Origin: Chrysomallon squamiferum
Taxonomy: Eukaryota > Mollusca > Gastropoda > Neomphalida > Peltospiridae
Direction: 5' to 3'
Assembly (NCBI GenBank): GCA_012295275.1
Contig: CM022677.1
Coordinates: 9,613,304-9,677,303, forward strand
Length of the DNA: 64,000 nucleotides
The position numbers were made by a program, and so were the translations under genes. Each line of letters opens with the position of its first letter. Position 1 is the stretch's first letter. Below, in pieces: positions 33,201-48,700 of this stretch. Under the pieces are notes generated by a model. It ran no database searches. It was not told the origin of the DNA and saw only the letters and a list, made by a program, of their open reading frames with translations.

Positions 33201-36200
33201 TTCTCTTCCAGAAATACAGCAATATGCTCAAAATTAGATTTATAACAAATAAATAAATCATGTATATAAAAATTTGTTAACACAATGAAATTACTTAATA
33301 TCAATACCTTTGTTCATAGTTGTTATCATCAATAATGGTTCACTCTCAAGACTATTTCGACCATTTACAGTTGCTGTGACAACGAATCTGTATCTGGTAT
33401 TTTCCTTGAGATCCTTTACAATAATTTCTTTCTTATCACTGAAATGAAATAAGAACAAACTGTTAATAATACAAATTAAAATCCTCACATCATTTGTTAA
33501 ACACAAAATATTTCATGTTTCAATCTACTTGTCCTGTAGGTTGACTGTTAAGAGTCCAAGCTTGTGGTCATTGTTTAAAGAAAAGTCTGTAGTTCAAAAG
33601 TTATTTTCATTTCAATAAATTACTTCTTTATACTCTTGATTTCAGTTCCAGGGAAAATTATAAAAATGCTTATAATTTCTTATTTCAGCGAAATAAATAT
33701 GTAAATGTCTGCTTTATATATGAAAAGAGGAATGAGCAGCAGAGTTTGGTTTTTGTTTATTTTTAAAACAAATGTTTTACTCATGAATTTCACATTGTGA
33801 AGAGAAAGAATATCAGATTTTTGTTTTATATAGACTGCTGCATTACAGAGTAGCTAGATATTCTCTAAATATAAATAACACATATCTGACAGAAAAATGT
33901 AATTGATGAAACTATCGTAAACCACTACAATGGTTTACTCACGTTTTTATGCATGCTCTAGTTTGATCACTGAGGTAAATTTGGTAACACACAGTGAATG
34001 ACACGATACTGCTTGTAATTCTTGTGTAGCTCCAGCCTACTGTCACAGTGTTCACATCAACAACTTCACCATGCAAGTTGTGTGGAACGGCATAGATAAC
34101 AGAGTCGGTTGTACGAAATTCCTCACTGACTGAACCAAACTTCTCAGAGCCAATGCCATTGGCATTGACTGTCACTTCATAAGTTGTACCATTTTCTGAA
34201 AGTTTTAGGAAATTACTTCACATTATGAATTAATCTCAGATGTAAAATTACAATCCGAGTTTTGGATTAAAGTAAATGATTATCAACATCAAAAATCAGA
34301 AGTGTAAAAAGCTTTCAAAATACATATATATATATATATATACAATTGTGAATAATTTTAAATACAAATAAAAGATAAATATGATTTGCTAAAATAGCAA
34401 TAATTAATGTCCATTTGTTATCATGTGGTGAAGGATGTTGAGATTTTTGCTTAAATAATTTGTTGCATTCAAAGAAATATCTGAATACTTTATTTCTTTT
34501 ATTATCTATAAACAAATGTCAGTGGATTTATTTAGCTAATCAGCTGAGATGGAAAAAGTTATTTAGTAAATACGAGTACAATTTCTAGTTTGGATGTGAT
34601 ATATATTGTTTTAAATATGCAGTGTTTCATTAGACAGGTATTACCCATTTTACTTAGTCTGGTAATGTTACTTACCCAGATCACACAACACGTGTTTCAG
34701 AGCTGGCGTTGCTACGCGGTCCTCGCGGATCACATCAGCGTTGAGGTCCCTCAGCACAATGGCATAGCTGCGTATGTTGGTTGGATCTCCTTCAATGGAC
34801 CACATCAAAATGACACATGTTTCATTGACAAATTTGATCTGTAGTCGTGGAGCAGGTACTAAAAAAAACCCAAAGAAAACTAGGTCAAAATAAAATCACT
34901 TAGAACTCAAAACTATGTCAAATAACATCACTTAGAGTAGCTATTTTTATTTTTCTGATGTGTCTAAGCAAATCTTTGTTCTGTGATATCTACAACTGAG
35001 AAAAATGCCTGTTTAGATGAATTATTCTTCATATATAGTTTCCTATTTTCTATTTTAGCATCCAGGTTAGTAAGCAGCAATTTAATTTAAGACTTAACCC
35101 CATTTTGAAGATTTAATTTTTTATGCATCAAATGAAGTAATCTTTATCTACATTATTTTCTTTGCATTAATTATTTGTGTATGAGTGAAATTCAGTGAGT
35201 GTTTATAAAATCAAACTTTATCTCACACCTCCTATCTTTCTAACTAATTGTATAACCTCATTGTTTAAAATTAGATGATACACTTTATTCCCCCCACTGT
35301 TAATTAAAACTGGTAAGGAAAACACAAACTGACAATGTCAGTGAAGTGGTTAATTTTAAAGTAACTGAGGTAATGAAAGCAAATGGCTTATATTTAGTAA
35401 TGCTAACAAGAATGCTAAATACATTGTGTATATTTCAAGTAACAAAAGATTTAGTATGTTCTACCAAAAATAACATTATATATAAATACCTAAAAAACAT
35501 ATTAAATTATATTTTCAACTTACATATGTCTGACACTGGTGTTTTGTGTGTCACCCATTTCCACTTGTTATCACTGATATCAGGAAAACCCATCTTAGTA
35601 CCAGCAAGAACTATCACTTGATAATTTGTGTCTGGCTCCAGACCTGTGAAAACATACATAATAAACTCACAAAAATAGTAAAAAGCACCAACTTTTAACA
35701 AAGGACTCTTAATGTGTATCATAGTTTTATTTCACTAAATTGTCTAAAATAATGTTTCCTTCAAAATTGAAGCATCTGCTATTCCAGTCTTTAAACTGCT
35801 TGTTCTCAATCATCCTGTCTAGCATATTCATATAAACTCAATCTCTCTAATTCATGTTTATGTCTTAAACATCTTTATTTAATATAGATTTACCTTCAAT
35901 AACAAAAGAAGTTGCTGTGCCAGCAATATCCACAATGGTGTTGTCATCATAGCCTTTCTTATGGTAGTAGAGTTTGTACTCAATTATCTCCCCTTGACTT
36001 TCCTTTGCAGACAGCGGCTGCCACTCCACAGAAATACTTTTAGAACTGAGACTGCGCAACTTCAGCCTGGGCACTGACACTGGAACTGAGACCAAGGAAA
36101 GAATCATACAACTTGTATACAGTTGATGTAAAGTGCATACTTAATGACCTCCAAAATTAAATGGCCAGGTAAAAGCTATTTTTAACCCAGTTATTTATTT

Positions 36201-36213
36201 TTGTTTCTGAGAG

Positions 36214-36255
<42 letters not shown>

Positions 36256-37150
36256 GTATTTTTAAGACCTGTGTTTTCTTTTTTCCCTTTTTATATGTTT
36301 ATGTAATTAGTTTAGATGTAGGTCAGTTTCAAGAGCAGACATTTAACAAATGGTCCTATATGATTTGCTAACAGATGAAAATAAAGAGCATACTTACTTC
36401 CCTCTAATGTCTGTACAATGGTGTGTTTGTCACTGACACTTGCTCCTTTACTGTTGTATGACCTGACCTCTATCGTGTAGTTTGTGTACGGCTCAAGTCC
36501 AGTCAGGGTTAAACTGTTCTCCTGGGCAAACTCAGAGTGGATTTTATCTAAAATAGTTGTTTATGACTTGTATTTTTTTATAAACAACACTCACTCACTC
36601 TCTTTCAATCTCTTTCATTCACACTCATACACTCATACACACACACACACACACACCTCTGCTCAACATACACACAAATATAGATATACATACAAACAGT
36701 AACAGGAACACCCATAAAGATGTCTACAAATGTGTTTCACAAACACACACACACACACACACTTTATAATGACACCTGAAACAAGGACTGTACATTTTTA
36801 ATTATCTCTATATAACAAAAATAAAAACAAATAAATAAATATAATCACAATCTGTCAACAGGCTTAAGTGATAATAAACATGTTTGATTTAAATAATTTA
36901 ACAGTTAGTTATATACAGAGAGGAAAGAGTGACTACTAACCACCAAGTTTGTGATAATAAACTGCTGTTGTCAAAATCGTCTCTTCAAGATCGGTTGACG
37001 GTTGTTCCCATTGTAAAAAGATGGATGTAGGAGAGGTAGCAATGGCTTCTGTTATAAGTGGAGCTGGTGGAGTTCCATCTGTAGAAAGTAATGAAATATT
37101 TTAATATATTTTAATACTTTCACGTACACATGAGACTGAGAGAAATACAG

Positions 37151-37239
<89 letters not shown>

Positions 37240-38152
37240 CACAGAGTGTGTGTGTGTTTGTGAGTGGAAGAGTACCATTATGCAGTCAACTCTCATTATT
37301 ATAATAATATCCAGGTACCAGCACACTTTACAGAAAACCAATGTGTCTAAACTAAGTGTTTGTCAACAGGAAATATGACAATTCAGAATGTGGTTTTCTG
37401 CTGTTTGGACTCAAAATGTCTATGTTCATGAAATCATTAAACCAAAAAGAAAATAAGTCTGTTTCCAAAATACAGGTTGCCCTTCATTCTTATTCTGCTG
37501 CATTGAATGAATCTAATAATGCAGTCTAAAACTTGGGTTTCTCTTCAAAAGTCCATTACACTGAGGTTCAAATTTCAATAGGAATCCAGTGTATGCTGTT
37601 TTGGTAGATTCTCTTACCACGTGAGAAGATCTCCAGTCTTGCAGTGGCAATGAACTGCCCAGCGTCATTAGTAGCCATACACTGGTAATAGCCAGCCTGT
37701 TTCAAACCAGCGTTGATGATGTTCAACGTGTTCTTTGATTTAAACTACAAGTTAAAAACACACACTTTACAAAGCATTTAAAAACAAAAAATAAATAAAT
37801 AGACTGAAATGATGATAGTATTTGTGTGAGTGTGTGTGTTTGTAATTGATAAATTAAAATATTCAAGCAGTATCCATTCTTTTTAACTGTAATATGTTTA
37901 AATTAAGTGTTTTTAAAAATTATACAAAGAAATAAATTAAAATAATAATTATAATTAATATGACAAATAAAAAATATATTAAAACAAACGTCCCAATTAA
38001 CAATGTTCAACATGTTTCTTTATTTGAATTATGAATTAAGGTACAGAGAGATATATTTTTTAAATATACACATGAATAAAATAAAAAAAGGTATAAATCT
38101 AGATAAATTTATTCAAACACCATCCCAAATTACTTGTTCTCTTTCTATATAT

Positions 38153-38197
<45 letters not shown>

Positions 38198-41100
38198 CAC
38201 ACACTGTAAACAAACCAAGAAATAATTTAAAAAAAAAAAATTGTTTTCATTAGTCACAAAATACCTACCTGAAACTTAGAACGACTGTTGCGGAGTTGCT
38301 TCCCATTAAAGAACCATGACACATTCGGTTTTGGATTTCCATCAGCATTACAGTTAAAAATGACAATTCTGTCAATTGGCCATTTCTGAGACACAAATTT
38401 TGACTTCAGTACTGGTGGCCCTGAAAAATGTTATGTATGAGGACTTTCAATTATTTTAATTTAATTTTATTTTGTTCCACTTCTGACAAATGGAAAATGA
38501 CTAAGAAAAATATTATAAATAACCAATTGTACAATAACAATTACAAACTCAACTTAAAATATTTTCTTTTAAAACAACATTTTATTTCAAAACTTTGACT
38601 TCTTTGGTATTTCAAAATATAAAAAGAGGTACTTACTGTAAACAGTTAAATTTGAATAACTGTTAAGTTCTTTTACACCGTTTCTAGTTTGTACTTTAGC
38701 AGAACACACGTATGTACCCTGGTCAGATGGCTGGACGTCAAATATCTTCAGGTTGCCCTGTCCAAACTGCAGGGTGTAATCTTTCCTTATTGTCTTATGG
38801 TCTAAGCAAAGGAAAGAAACAATATTTGATTTAACCACATTATGTAGTTACAATAAGGAAACAAAAGCAAAACTTACGCTCCAGACAGAGTTAATGAACA
38901 TGATGTGGTATAGTCAGATCACAAGCACATAATGAATATAGTGAATATGCCAACAATAACCCCAAAGAGGATAATAAAACATCAGTTATAAAGGAGAAAA
39001 AAAATAAACTTTTTATCTTGAAATGAAGGTTAATTAATAAAAATAAATTATGCTCACCAAATCTGTACCAGGTGATGTTTGGTAATGGTCGACCATCCAC
39101 CAGGCATTCCAAAATGGCGGTTTCTCCTTGACGAACTGTCACATTGGGTGAAGACCCAAGTACCCGTAATCTCCGGTTCCTGCCAACTGTATAAGAAACG
39201 TACATATACATAAAAATACACACACATACACACACTAGTGTCAGTATGGATAGTGTTCTTTTCCCATTATCTGTCAAGGTAAACATATTTCTGATAGTTT
39301 TTTTTCCACCGACTTAGCTGTTAGTAAATATGATTCAAAATGATGTGAAAATTTCTATATATTTTATATATTATAGCAGTAGATGCATAATCTCATTCTC
39401 TAAAGTATCTTTATCACTCTTGTTTTTTTCTCTTTCTCTCTAATAAATCTATATTCATTTGTTATTACTGTTTTTTGTTTAGACAAAATCATTTAGATAT
39501 TTGTTGTTCTGTTATTTACTGTACAATGTAACTAAGACTGTACACAAGCTAATGGACCATTAATGACCAAAGTCAGCTGTGTTTCCTTTCACTACTACAG
39601 AGTAGTTTTCTGTGTAATCATCAAAATATCATTAAATAACAGTTCAAACACCAGGACACTCTAATCAGATAATTAAAGTTAATTTTGAAAATAAAAATCT
39701 ATATTTTACTACGATATATCATATTAGTTTGCATGTGTTCTAATATAAACTGAAAATGAGAACACATTTACACAGCAATCTTCTCTGACAGAAGGACAGC
39801 ATATACACACAAACCTATGATACACTACTGAAATACAGATCAAGCATATACAAACAAACCTATGATACACTACTGGAATACAGATCAAGCATATACACAC
39901 AAACCTATGATACACTACTGAAATACAGATCAAACATATACACACAAACCTATGATACACTACTGAAATACAGATCAAACACATACACACAAACCTATAC
40001 ACTACTGAAATACAGATCAAACACATACACACAAACCTATAATACACTACTGGAATACAGATCAAGCACACACACACAAACCTATGATACACTAACGGAA
40101 TACAGATCAAACAGATCATCTAGAAGATAATTCTGTACCAGGATCAGTGTATCATTAAGCCACAACTAGTTTGAATACATTACCAAAATTGAAACATGAC
40201 AGATATTGGCACAGGTTGCTTACTACATATGATTCACAGTTAACAGCTGTGCACAGGAAACAGCTGCAGAATGTCAGCCGTAACCCATTTTATTGCATTA
40301 CTTTATTGTTAATAAACAATTTAATCAGATTGTTTTTCCTCACTAAAAGTATTTATATATTAATATATTTATTAATGAAACCTGCATTTAAATATATGTG
40401 TGGTAACAATACCTGTGTTATAATACCATAGTTATTAACCAAATGTTATTAACTATAATCTGTGTTTTAAACCATTTACATTTTTAACTTTAGTCTGGGT
40501 CATTATCTAATCTATATCCAGGTTAATTTTACCTGCGTTGCATTGTAAATTTTACCTGTGTGAATTTTGAGCCTCGCTTCTTTGCTGCGCATCATTTCAA
40601 TATCATCAATTTCATCAGGCAGATTGTGCAGCTCGCCTCTGGACGCAATGCATCTATAAAGACCCGTATCTGATTCTTGAAGATTGTTGATCTGTAGAAC
40701 ACCTGAGGGTAAGGTAACATATCTGAAAATACACAATACATAGAGGTAAGGTATATTAAAATATACAATACATGTAACATATCTAAAATACACTATGCAA
40801 TTAAGCAAGATATCTAAAAAGTCACAACATAGGAAAGATATCTGAAAATACACAATACAGATTATTTACTGACAAAGAATTTGTAATTTCAATATTAAAC
40901 ATTGTTATTAACTTATAACACAAATATACACAGAAGATATCTGAAAATACTCAGTAAATATAGGTAAGATGAAAAATTTGTAATACAAATAAGGCAACAT
41001 GCACGATACCTGACAAAAACAATACAGAAAACATACAAAGACATTCATTATACATGTTTAGAGTGACTTTTACAAACTCAGTCAATTCAAAATCATTGTT

Positions 41101-42725
41101 AAAAGGTGAAAGTCTACGTTAATAAATGTAAAAAATAAAACCTTTGACAAAATAAAAAATGACATAAGAATTAAGTATTTGTTTATTAGAAATATATTTC
41201 AACATTAACCAAATATGACACACAAATATGATATCAAAAATTTACTCATACATTAACAACAAAATTATTTCTTTTCTTAACAAAAATTATTCTTTCTTCT
41301 GAGCCTTTACATTTTTGCAATGAAAAGCATGTAAAAAATTAAATCTTACTTATTTTCTTCTTGAGGTAGGCTCAGGGAATCTTTTTGCCATGTGAAGATT
41401 GGAGGTGGTACTGTGTTGATTGTGCAAGCAAACCGTGCCACACCCCCCACATAGCCTTCACGAGGTAATGGTTGTACTGAGAAATTCTTTGCCATGCCTG
41501 AAAAAACAGAAATTAAAATGTAATTACTTTGCTTTCATCACCGCAGCATTTAACCATAACCTGAGGTTTGAGATAAGGTAAACACCTGTTTCACCTATCT
41601 CACAGAGTAATACACTGAGACAGTTAGTAAGAAAGAAACAGATATGGTACATCCTTTGCGCATATCCCGTTAACATGCAAACTTACTGGGCAGCCTCCAG
41701 TCACATAACAACACAAGGGACGTTTTTGTTCTGGTTAAAAAAAATGAAACAATCCTATAATGCTGAGAGAACTATTAAAAAATTCCATACTTAGCTATAT
41801 GCAGATGATTACAGATATTTTTTAAAAAAATGGAAAAGTAGAAAAATGAAAGCAGAAGAGAACAAATGAAGGTGACAAGAAAAGAACAATAAAAATCAAC
41901 TTGAAATGTAAACTGATTTTAGGGTCAAAATCATAATGGATTTTTTTTTTCATTTGTTAATTTTTTTTGGTGCAATGGCAAGTAGTTAATATGATAACAA
42001 TTATTAATTATAAGTCTGTGTTTGGGTTTGCGTAATACTCATGTAGAATATATTCATGCTTATGTTGTGCATTTTGCAAAAGCACAAACATGGTATTACA
42101 TTGCTTATACCTTATTAATGTAATTACATTTTAACATGAGTTTGTCATATACTTGTAGTAGTGTTTTGTTGTTCTTCACACTGCTTTTTATTCATGGCTA
42201 GATACCGACTGTAAAAGTCTTCAAACAATATAATTAAATAAAGTTCTTAATATGCATCTGGTTGTCATAAATATCTGTTATACTACCCCCTCCTTTTTTA
42301 ATTAAAATTATATTCTTTTTATTTTGTTTTTGTTCACAATTTTGAGTTGTATAAATTTACATTTTACAAAAATTATTTTTATTAACTCAATTTTTCTGTA
42401 TTGCACAGTTAAACAGTTAAAGTTAATAATTCAACTGAAAAAGATATATTATAATTATTACTTTATTAAAATGTTAAAGATATAAAAATGAATAAAATCA
42501 AGTAGATAAAAGATTTCTCAGCCTGAAAACAAAACTTTTAAAGATATTAAACCTCTATTATTATATGACAATATAAATAAAATATTTATAAAAATAACAT
42601 AAAATAAAAATAATTTGCAATAATGAAAGAAATACAGAAAATCAACAGAATTTTTTTTTTTAATGTTTTATATACAGTTAATCAATAATATGTATCTGTC
42701 TAATTTTGTGGGGTTCAGGGTTTTT

Positions 42726-42759
<34 letters not shown>

Positions 42760-45700
42760 GATGTGTTAATTAAAGGTATTAAAAGCTTAACCTTGTGTGA
42801 CAGTCACAGGATCTATCCTGACAGTTACACAGTAAATATCTGTGGTTATTCATGCATAAAAATGGGTCACAGCATTTGATTATTTTATCTGCGCCCCAAC
42901 ATATAAAAAATAGCAAGAGGTGTCCAGTGTCACGAAGTTCAACAGCCTGAACAGCACTAGGCTAATCTTGTTGGCTTTAAACATTGCTTTTTTTTCTTTT
43001 TTTTTTTTTTTTTTTTTGATCAACAAACATTTTTCATCCACTGCAGTTACTTGTGTCAAATTCAGTTAGCAACTATATAATATCTATATATATGTATATC
43101 TTTACACACTTACACATTGACTCTTAAATACATTACTGTATAAAGCTAAAGGATTATGTTTATTAATTGCTTTGTATTACTCTTTAAAAAGATACAAACT
43201 ACTCACACTTGAAAAAGATAATACAATTTTTTCAGATTGTACCTTGAAAAGATGATTTACCTACTCTCTCCAGGATTCACACAAAGGGGCAATGTGGGCA
43301 AAATATTCACCATACGATAATACTAAGCACCACCTTACTTTTAACACATTGCAAAGTTCTAAGTCGCCTTCTTTTTACTTTTTGTTACAGGTTGTTTTTT
43401 TGTTTTTTTTTAATATTAGTTTACTATTATTTTTTTGAATATATCACCTGGAAGCTGCAAGTACTTATATATTTTCATGCCATTTTGTCAAAAGACCTAT
43501 CCAGCCAGATTTTATGATCAACCAGATTCTGTCAAATTATATTTATTAATAAATCAATGGGGAAAAACTATTCTCTTTTTTCTTTCTATTCTACATTTGT
43601 TTTTCTGGAATAACAATAATTTCTTTTTAATGTAAATATGTAATTATGCCATTATGTAAATCGGGCCTGAGACTTAAGTAAGCAGTGAATGTAAGAATAA
43701 AAAGTTTGTAAAATAATTTGACCTCTTATGGCACGAGTCTGTATAAAATATTTTGTGAAAGGCTCTGCTTTTATTAGAAAAAGAATATCAAAGCTTGTTT
43801 TTTTAAGTTGAAGTTCATGAAGCAACACTTGACTATATGTTATTGTCTTACTTCACCTTCACAAAACCTCACTTTTCCCAAAGTATCTGACTTCGCCCAA
43901 TCTATTTAGAGGGAGAAATTACGTCTTCCTATTTTTCTTGCCTAGCTTGAACCCAGCTTTAAGAAGTATAATAATATTTATTCATAATCAACTTTAATAG
44001 CATACAGTTTATTTGTAACTAACTTTAAAAAAGATAACACAATTCATTTAGTCATATTTAAAAAATATAACAGAAAAGAAAAGAAATATATTTCCAGGCC
44101 AGAAACATTTTTAACAAATTGTTGTATTTACAATTCTATTTAATGGACACTTATAGTATAATTATTCATGACCTGAATCTCATTCTCTTTATATATTTCT
44201 TTTATTTTATTTCTTCTTTCTTTCTTTTTATTTTAATGAAATTTATCTGGGTTGTCTTATCTTTTAATTTATCAGACAAAATTTTTAATGAAAAGTCATA
44301 AATCTCACAAAAAACATTATTTTTCTTTTCAAGTTGTTTTTAAACTTTATCACTGTACATCACATGGCAATAAAAGACAGTTTTTACCAAATAACTGTTT
44401 ACTATGTTTAACAACAATCATGTTCCATTAGACCAGTTTGTCACAAGCAGTATTATTAAACCATCTATTTAACCAAGATGGTCCACTGAATGAGACTGTC
44501 ACTGTATGTGACAACACTGAAGCAGGGCCAACAGAAACTACTAACTGCATCATAAAAGAAAAGGTTTTCAATATTACTGTGATACACATGCACGAAGTCA
44601 AACAGTTTACATCAGTTTTTAAATTTTTCTGTATTTCATATAAGTATTAAAACCTTGGGTTTACACACACACACACATACACACACAAACACTTGTTATA
44701 AATAAAGTAAATAGTAAAATAAAAAAGTAACATTATTTTTTACTATTACAAACATTTACAAGTTTACATTAAACAAAATTAATGGGTTTTTTTATATTTA
44801 CTTTTCAAGTATCCAATATGAAACCACGTAAGTGTCAATGATAGACGTAATATTTAAACAATTTACATAAAGTAATTAATATAAATGTATTATTCTACAT
44901 CAAATTAAAAAGACATTTATGTTTATGCTTATTTATACTAATGGTTCTTTAAATGGTCTTACATCAAATATATCTAACTGCCTATGTTACAAGACTGATT
45001 AAATATCTTCAGTTATTAAAGGAAACTGTACTTTTAATAAATACTGATTTAGTTTTTCATTAAGTATTTAATATACTGGTAATTTCTATATTAAAAATTA
45101 TTACTCAATTATTAATAATGAAAGTAATGTATTTAGTATATTTCCATTCTATTTAAATCTTACTAAACTTCAATACTGATTAAAAATTTAGTATTTTTTT
45201 ATAGTTCAATTGTTAAATTGCCAAATCAAAACATTCTTGTTATTAATTTACTTTTACATTTTTGTATTAATTAAAGCACGTTTTGTGTAATATTTTTTAA
45301 AAATGTATTTTAATTAATAAATAAATATAAATCGTCATGTAAATAATTCTGTTCTTGTTTCTAATTTTTACATTTTAAATTTTAATTTCATCTCACTTAT
45401 TAAAATATCATTTTACATTATTCATCTTAATCTTTATAATTATATGAATGTCATGAAAAAAGTGTTTTATAAAGTATTGAAAGTAGTGGAAAAATAACAA
45501 GAATAATTTTAACATCCTCTTAAAGAGATTGAAACTAATGATTAAAATATAAAATTAAACCCCCTGCAACAGAATGAGCATTTTAAAACAAGTATTTAAT
45601 GTAGCTAGTTTAATTTGATTATGTTCATGTAGCTATTTGATAGGTATGTGTGTGTGTGTGTGGGTGTGTGTGGGTGTGTGGGTGTGGGTGGGTGTGTGGG

Positions 45701-48700
45701 TATGTGTGTATAGGTGTGTGTGTGTGTGTGTGTATGAAATATACATGAAGGATTAAAAACACTTAAAAAGTGCTACTGTAAGGAAACCATTACCAGAGGA
45801 AATCTTAAATAAATATTTTACTAAGAACATCATCTTTATTTTCCATGTGTGACTTTTCGCTCTCATGTTGTAATAATATTCTACTGGCCCTTGTCCACTC
45901 AGATAAATATTGATTTTTCTTTCACTTTTTTTTCTTTTTTTTTTCTCTTTCCCTTCTTTCTCTTGTGCTTGATAGTGGGTCAGTCACATGACACCACTGC
46001 TTTGAGTGGAACTACTTTCAAGAAAAGCAGAAATGAGGAGCAGGGATACTTCTGCTTCTGTCAAAAGCAGCAGAGCTGGAGAAAATAGGTCAGGCAAGGT
46101 TACCAAACAGAAGACATCTCTAGACTTGCCCCATGGCCATTCAAAATGGCCTCCTTGTTCAAGATTAATTGTTAGACTTTCCTTATGGCTACTGTATTCA
46201 CAATGTAAGGAATGAAAATGGTAACTGTACATGATTACAACTACACAATCCTTCTCCTTTGCAGATTCTTTTTGTTTTTTCTTCATCTTTTCCTTTTTTA
46301 TTATTATTATTTTTTTGTTCATGTTTTATTGATTTTTATTTTTATTAATATTTATAAGGAACCTTATGAGGGTAGTTCTATATTTTTAATGTAATGTCTT
46401 TCTTGTACTTTATATTTTTTTAAGATGTAAAATGTATTTCTTTTAATTAATTTTACTGGCCTCACATAAACATTCTTTACTTGTACATGTTAATCTATTT
46501 TTGCTGTAGAAAAAATCCTTTGTTTGCATCTGTTTCTTCTTAAAAAAAAAAAAATAATAATAATAATAATAATAATAAAAAGAAAATAATAAAAATAATT
46601 TTACAAAAAAAACTGATGGCAATAAAAGAAAATTTGCATGAAGAAAGATTTTCACTAGCTTTTCTGTTTACACATGTCCATTTAATATTAATCAGTCCTC
46701 AAAAATATTTTCTGAGATTCATCAATGTATGAAAAGGAAGCTACCACTGTGAAAACAAAAAGTCTGTACAAATCTCACAAATAGAAAAAAATAAATGAAC
46801 TAGCAAGAAATATATTTGTAATTGTTCAGTGAGGAAAGTGTATTCCAGATTTTTGGATAAATCAACCTTTGAACAGAGGCTAGAGACAGCCCAGTGGTCA
46901 GTTTGTTTCCAAAGTTCAAAAACAGAGATAAAACCTGCTAGGATTCTGTTTACCTCACATGTTTACAATTATAATATCCACAGAATATGTATACTTGTGA
47001 AGGCACAATGTGTGAATTTTGAGTATGCTCAAAGGAAACAACTGGCAAGATAACACTAGTTGGGTCCTGCTAGTTTACTTAGAGTACATATTTTTAACAG
47101 AGAATTTAAATACAAATTAGCATATCCTAGAAAAAGGTCAATGGAATTTCTAACTACAACACACACAATGCTTGGTTGATAAAGACATATTTGAATAAAT
47201 AGTCTGTACAGAAAACAATGTTGTTGTTCTGGGTTTTTTTCTTAAGATAATAATACTGAAGGTTGATTCAACTGGAGATGGTGATGTGTGTAGCAAAGTT
47301 AAAAGAAGTGATACATAATAAATAAATTCAATGATGATGATTACATATGTTCCACATAAGGACAGTAAATTGGAACTGTTGTACTATATTAACAGAATAT
47401 TCCTTTCTAATGGTTGTTCTTGATTGTTTTTTGTTTTTATTTAACACAATATTTAAAAATATAAATAATTAAAAACAAAATATAAACAGGTTTTAAAGGC
47501 AACAATGTTCTTTATGAGGAAGAAAAAGATCTCATGCATATAAATGTATTTAAACAATTGTTTTACCGAGTTAATAATTTGAGGATTTTTCTTACTACTT
47601 GTTGTTTATTTTCAGAGATTTTTTTTTTTTTAATTTGATGTTTTATGACATTATTAATTTCTCTATGTGTAACCTAGATACATCCTTAATTTTATTCAAC
47701 CAATTCAGCACCTCTGTTCAGACTGGTTTAAACTAGGAGGAGGAAATAGATATTAGCCCATCAAACATGAAGATAAGATTACAAAAGGTAACTAGATCTG
47801 TAGGATAAAACTGGATAAAAGTACACAAATTCCAATGTAAGTACTATATAAAACTGTTGCTGAATTCTTTTCTAGATTATATAAAATTATTCTCAAATAG
47901 CACAGTAAATACGTAGTAAGACCAGCAAAGCACAAGTGAGCTGCTGCAAACAACAAACAAGTGAATACCATGGGTGACTTGGTCCATTTTGTAAACTAAT
48001 GCTAACCCTGGAGCAGAGGGTCAGGTCAGGTCAGAGCAAATATGGGCTAAAGCTGAGCCGGAACTACTTTCAGGAACTATTTCCTCTTCAGACCCAAAGA
48101 AATAACTAAAATTACGCAAGTACTCAAAGACTGTTACAAATTACACTATTGAAAAGCATGCTCTGGGTTTACTAAGAGCTAAAAAAAAAAAAAAAAAAAA
48201 TGTTTTGTTGTAGTAGATAGAGAAATGTTTGCTGTATGAAAAATCAAAACGATCAAATACGCTGCCACAGGTGTTTAGCAGATTCCAGACTAACAATAAA
48301 AATAACCATAGCTGACCTTTAGCTTCTCAGGGTGGACTAGCTGTGTTGTGTTCTGGAGGAAAAGAACTCAGCTGTAAAGGATTTTTACTTGTGCACAGAA
48401 ATGGAATACATTATTGTCATCTATTGCTACAACTGATAAATACAAGCAAATAACATACAGGAAGATAAAAGTGATATGTATCATAATATAATGAGATAGT
48501 AACTGATAATTTTATATGCAGATATTAGAATTAAGAGTAATATTAAATTAATGTGGCACATATTAATGGACAGTAAATTGCTCCAGGCATATACTGATAT
48601 TTATCCAGATGATCTTACTACTACTGCTACTACTGTCAATACTACCTACTACTACACTAATAATATTTCTTTCTATAATTCTATATATTACCTGCTGCTA

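Noticed and set aside
37120-37378. Arg-Glu and Ser-Leu repeat proteins over the GA tract
   Set aside because: Translation of (GA)n only.
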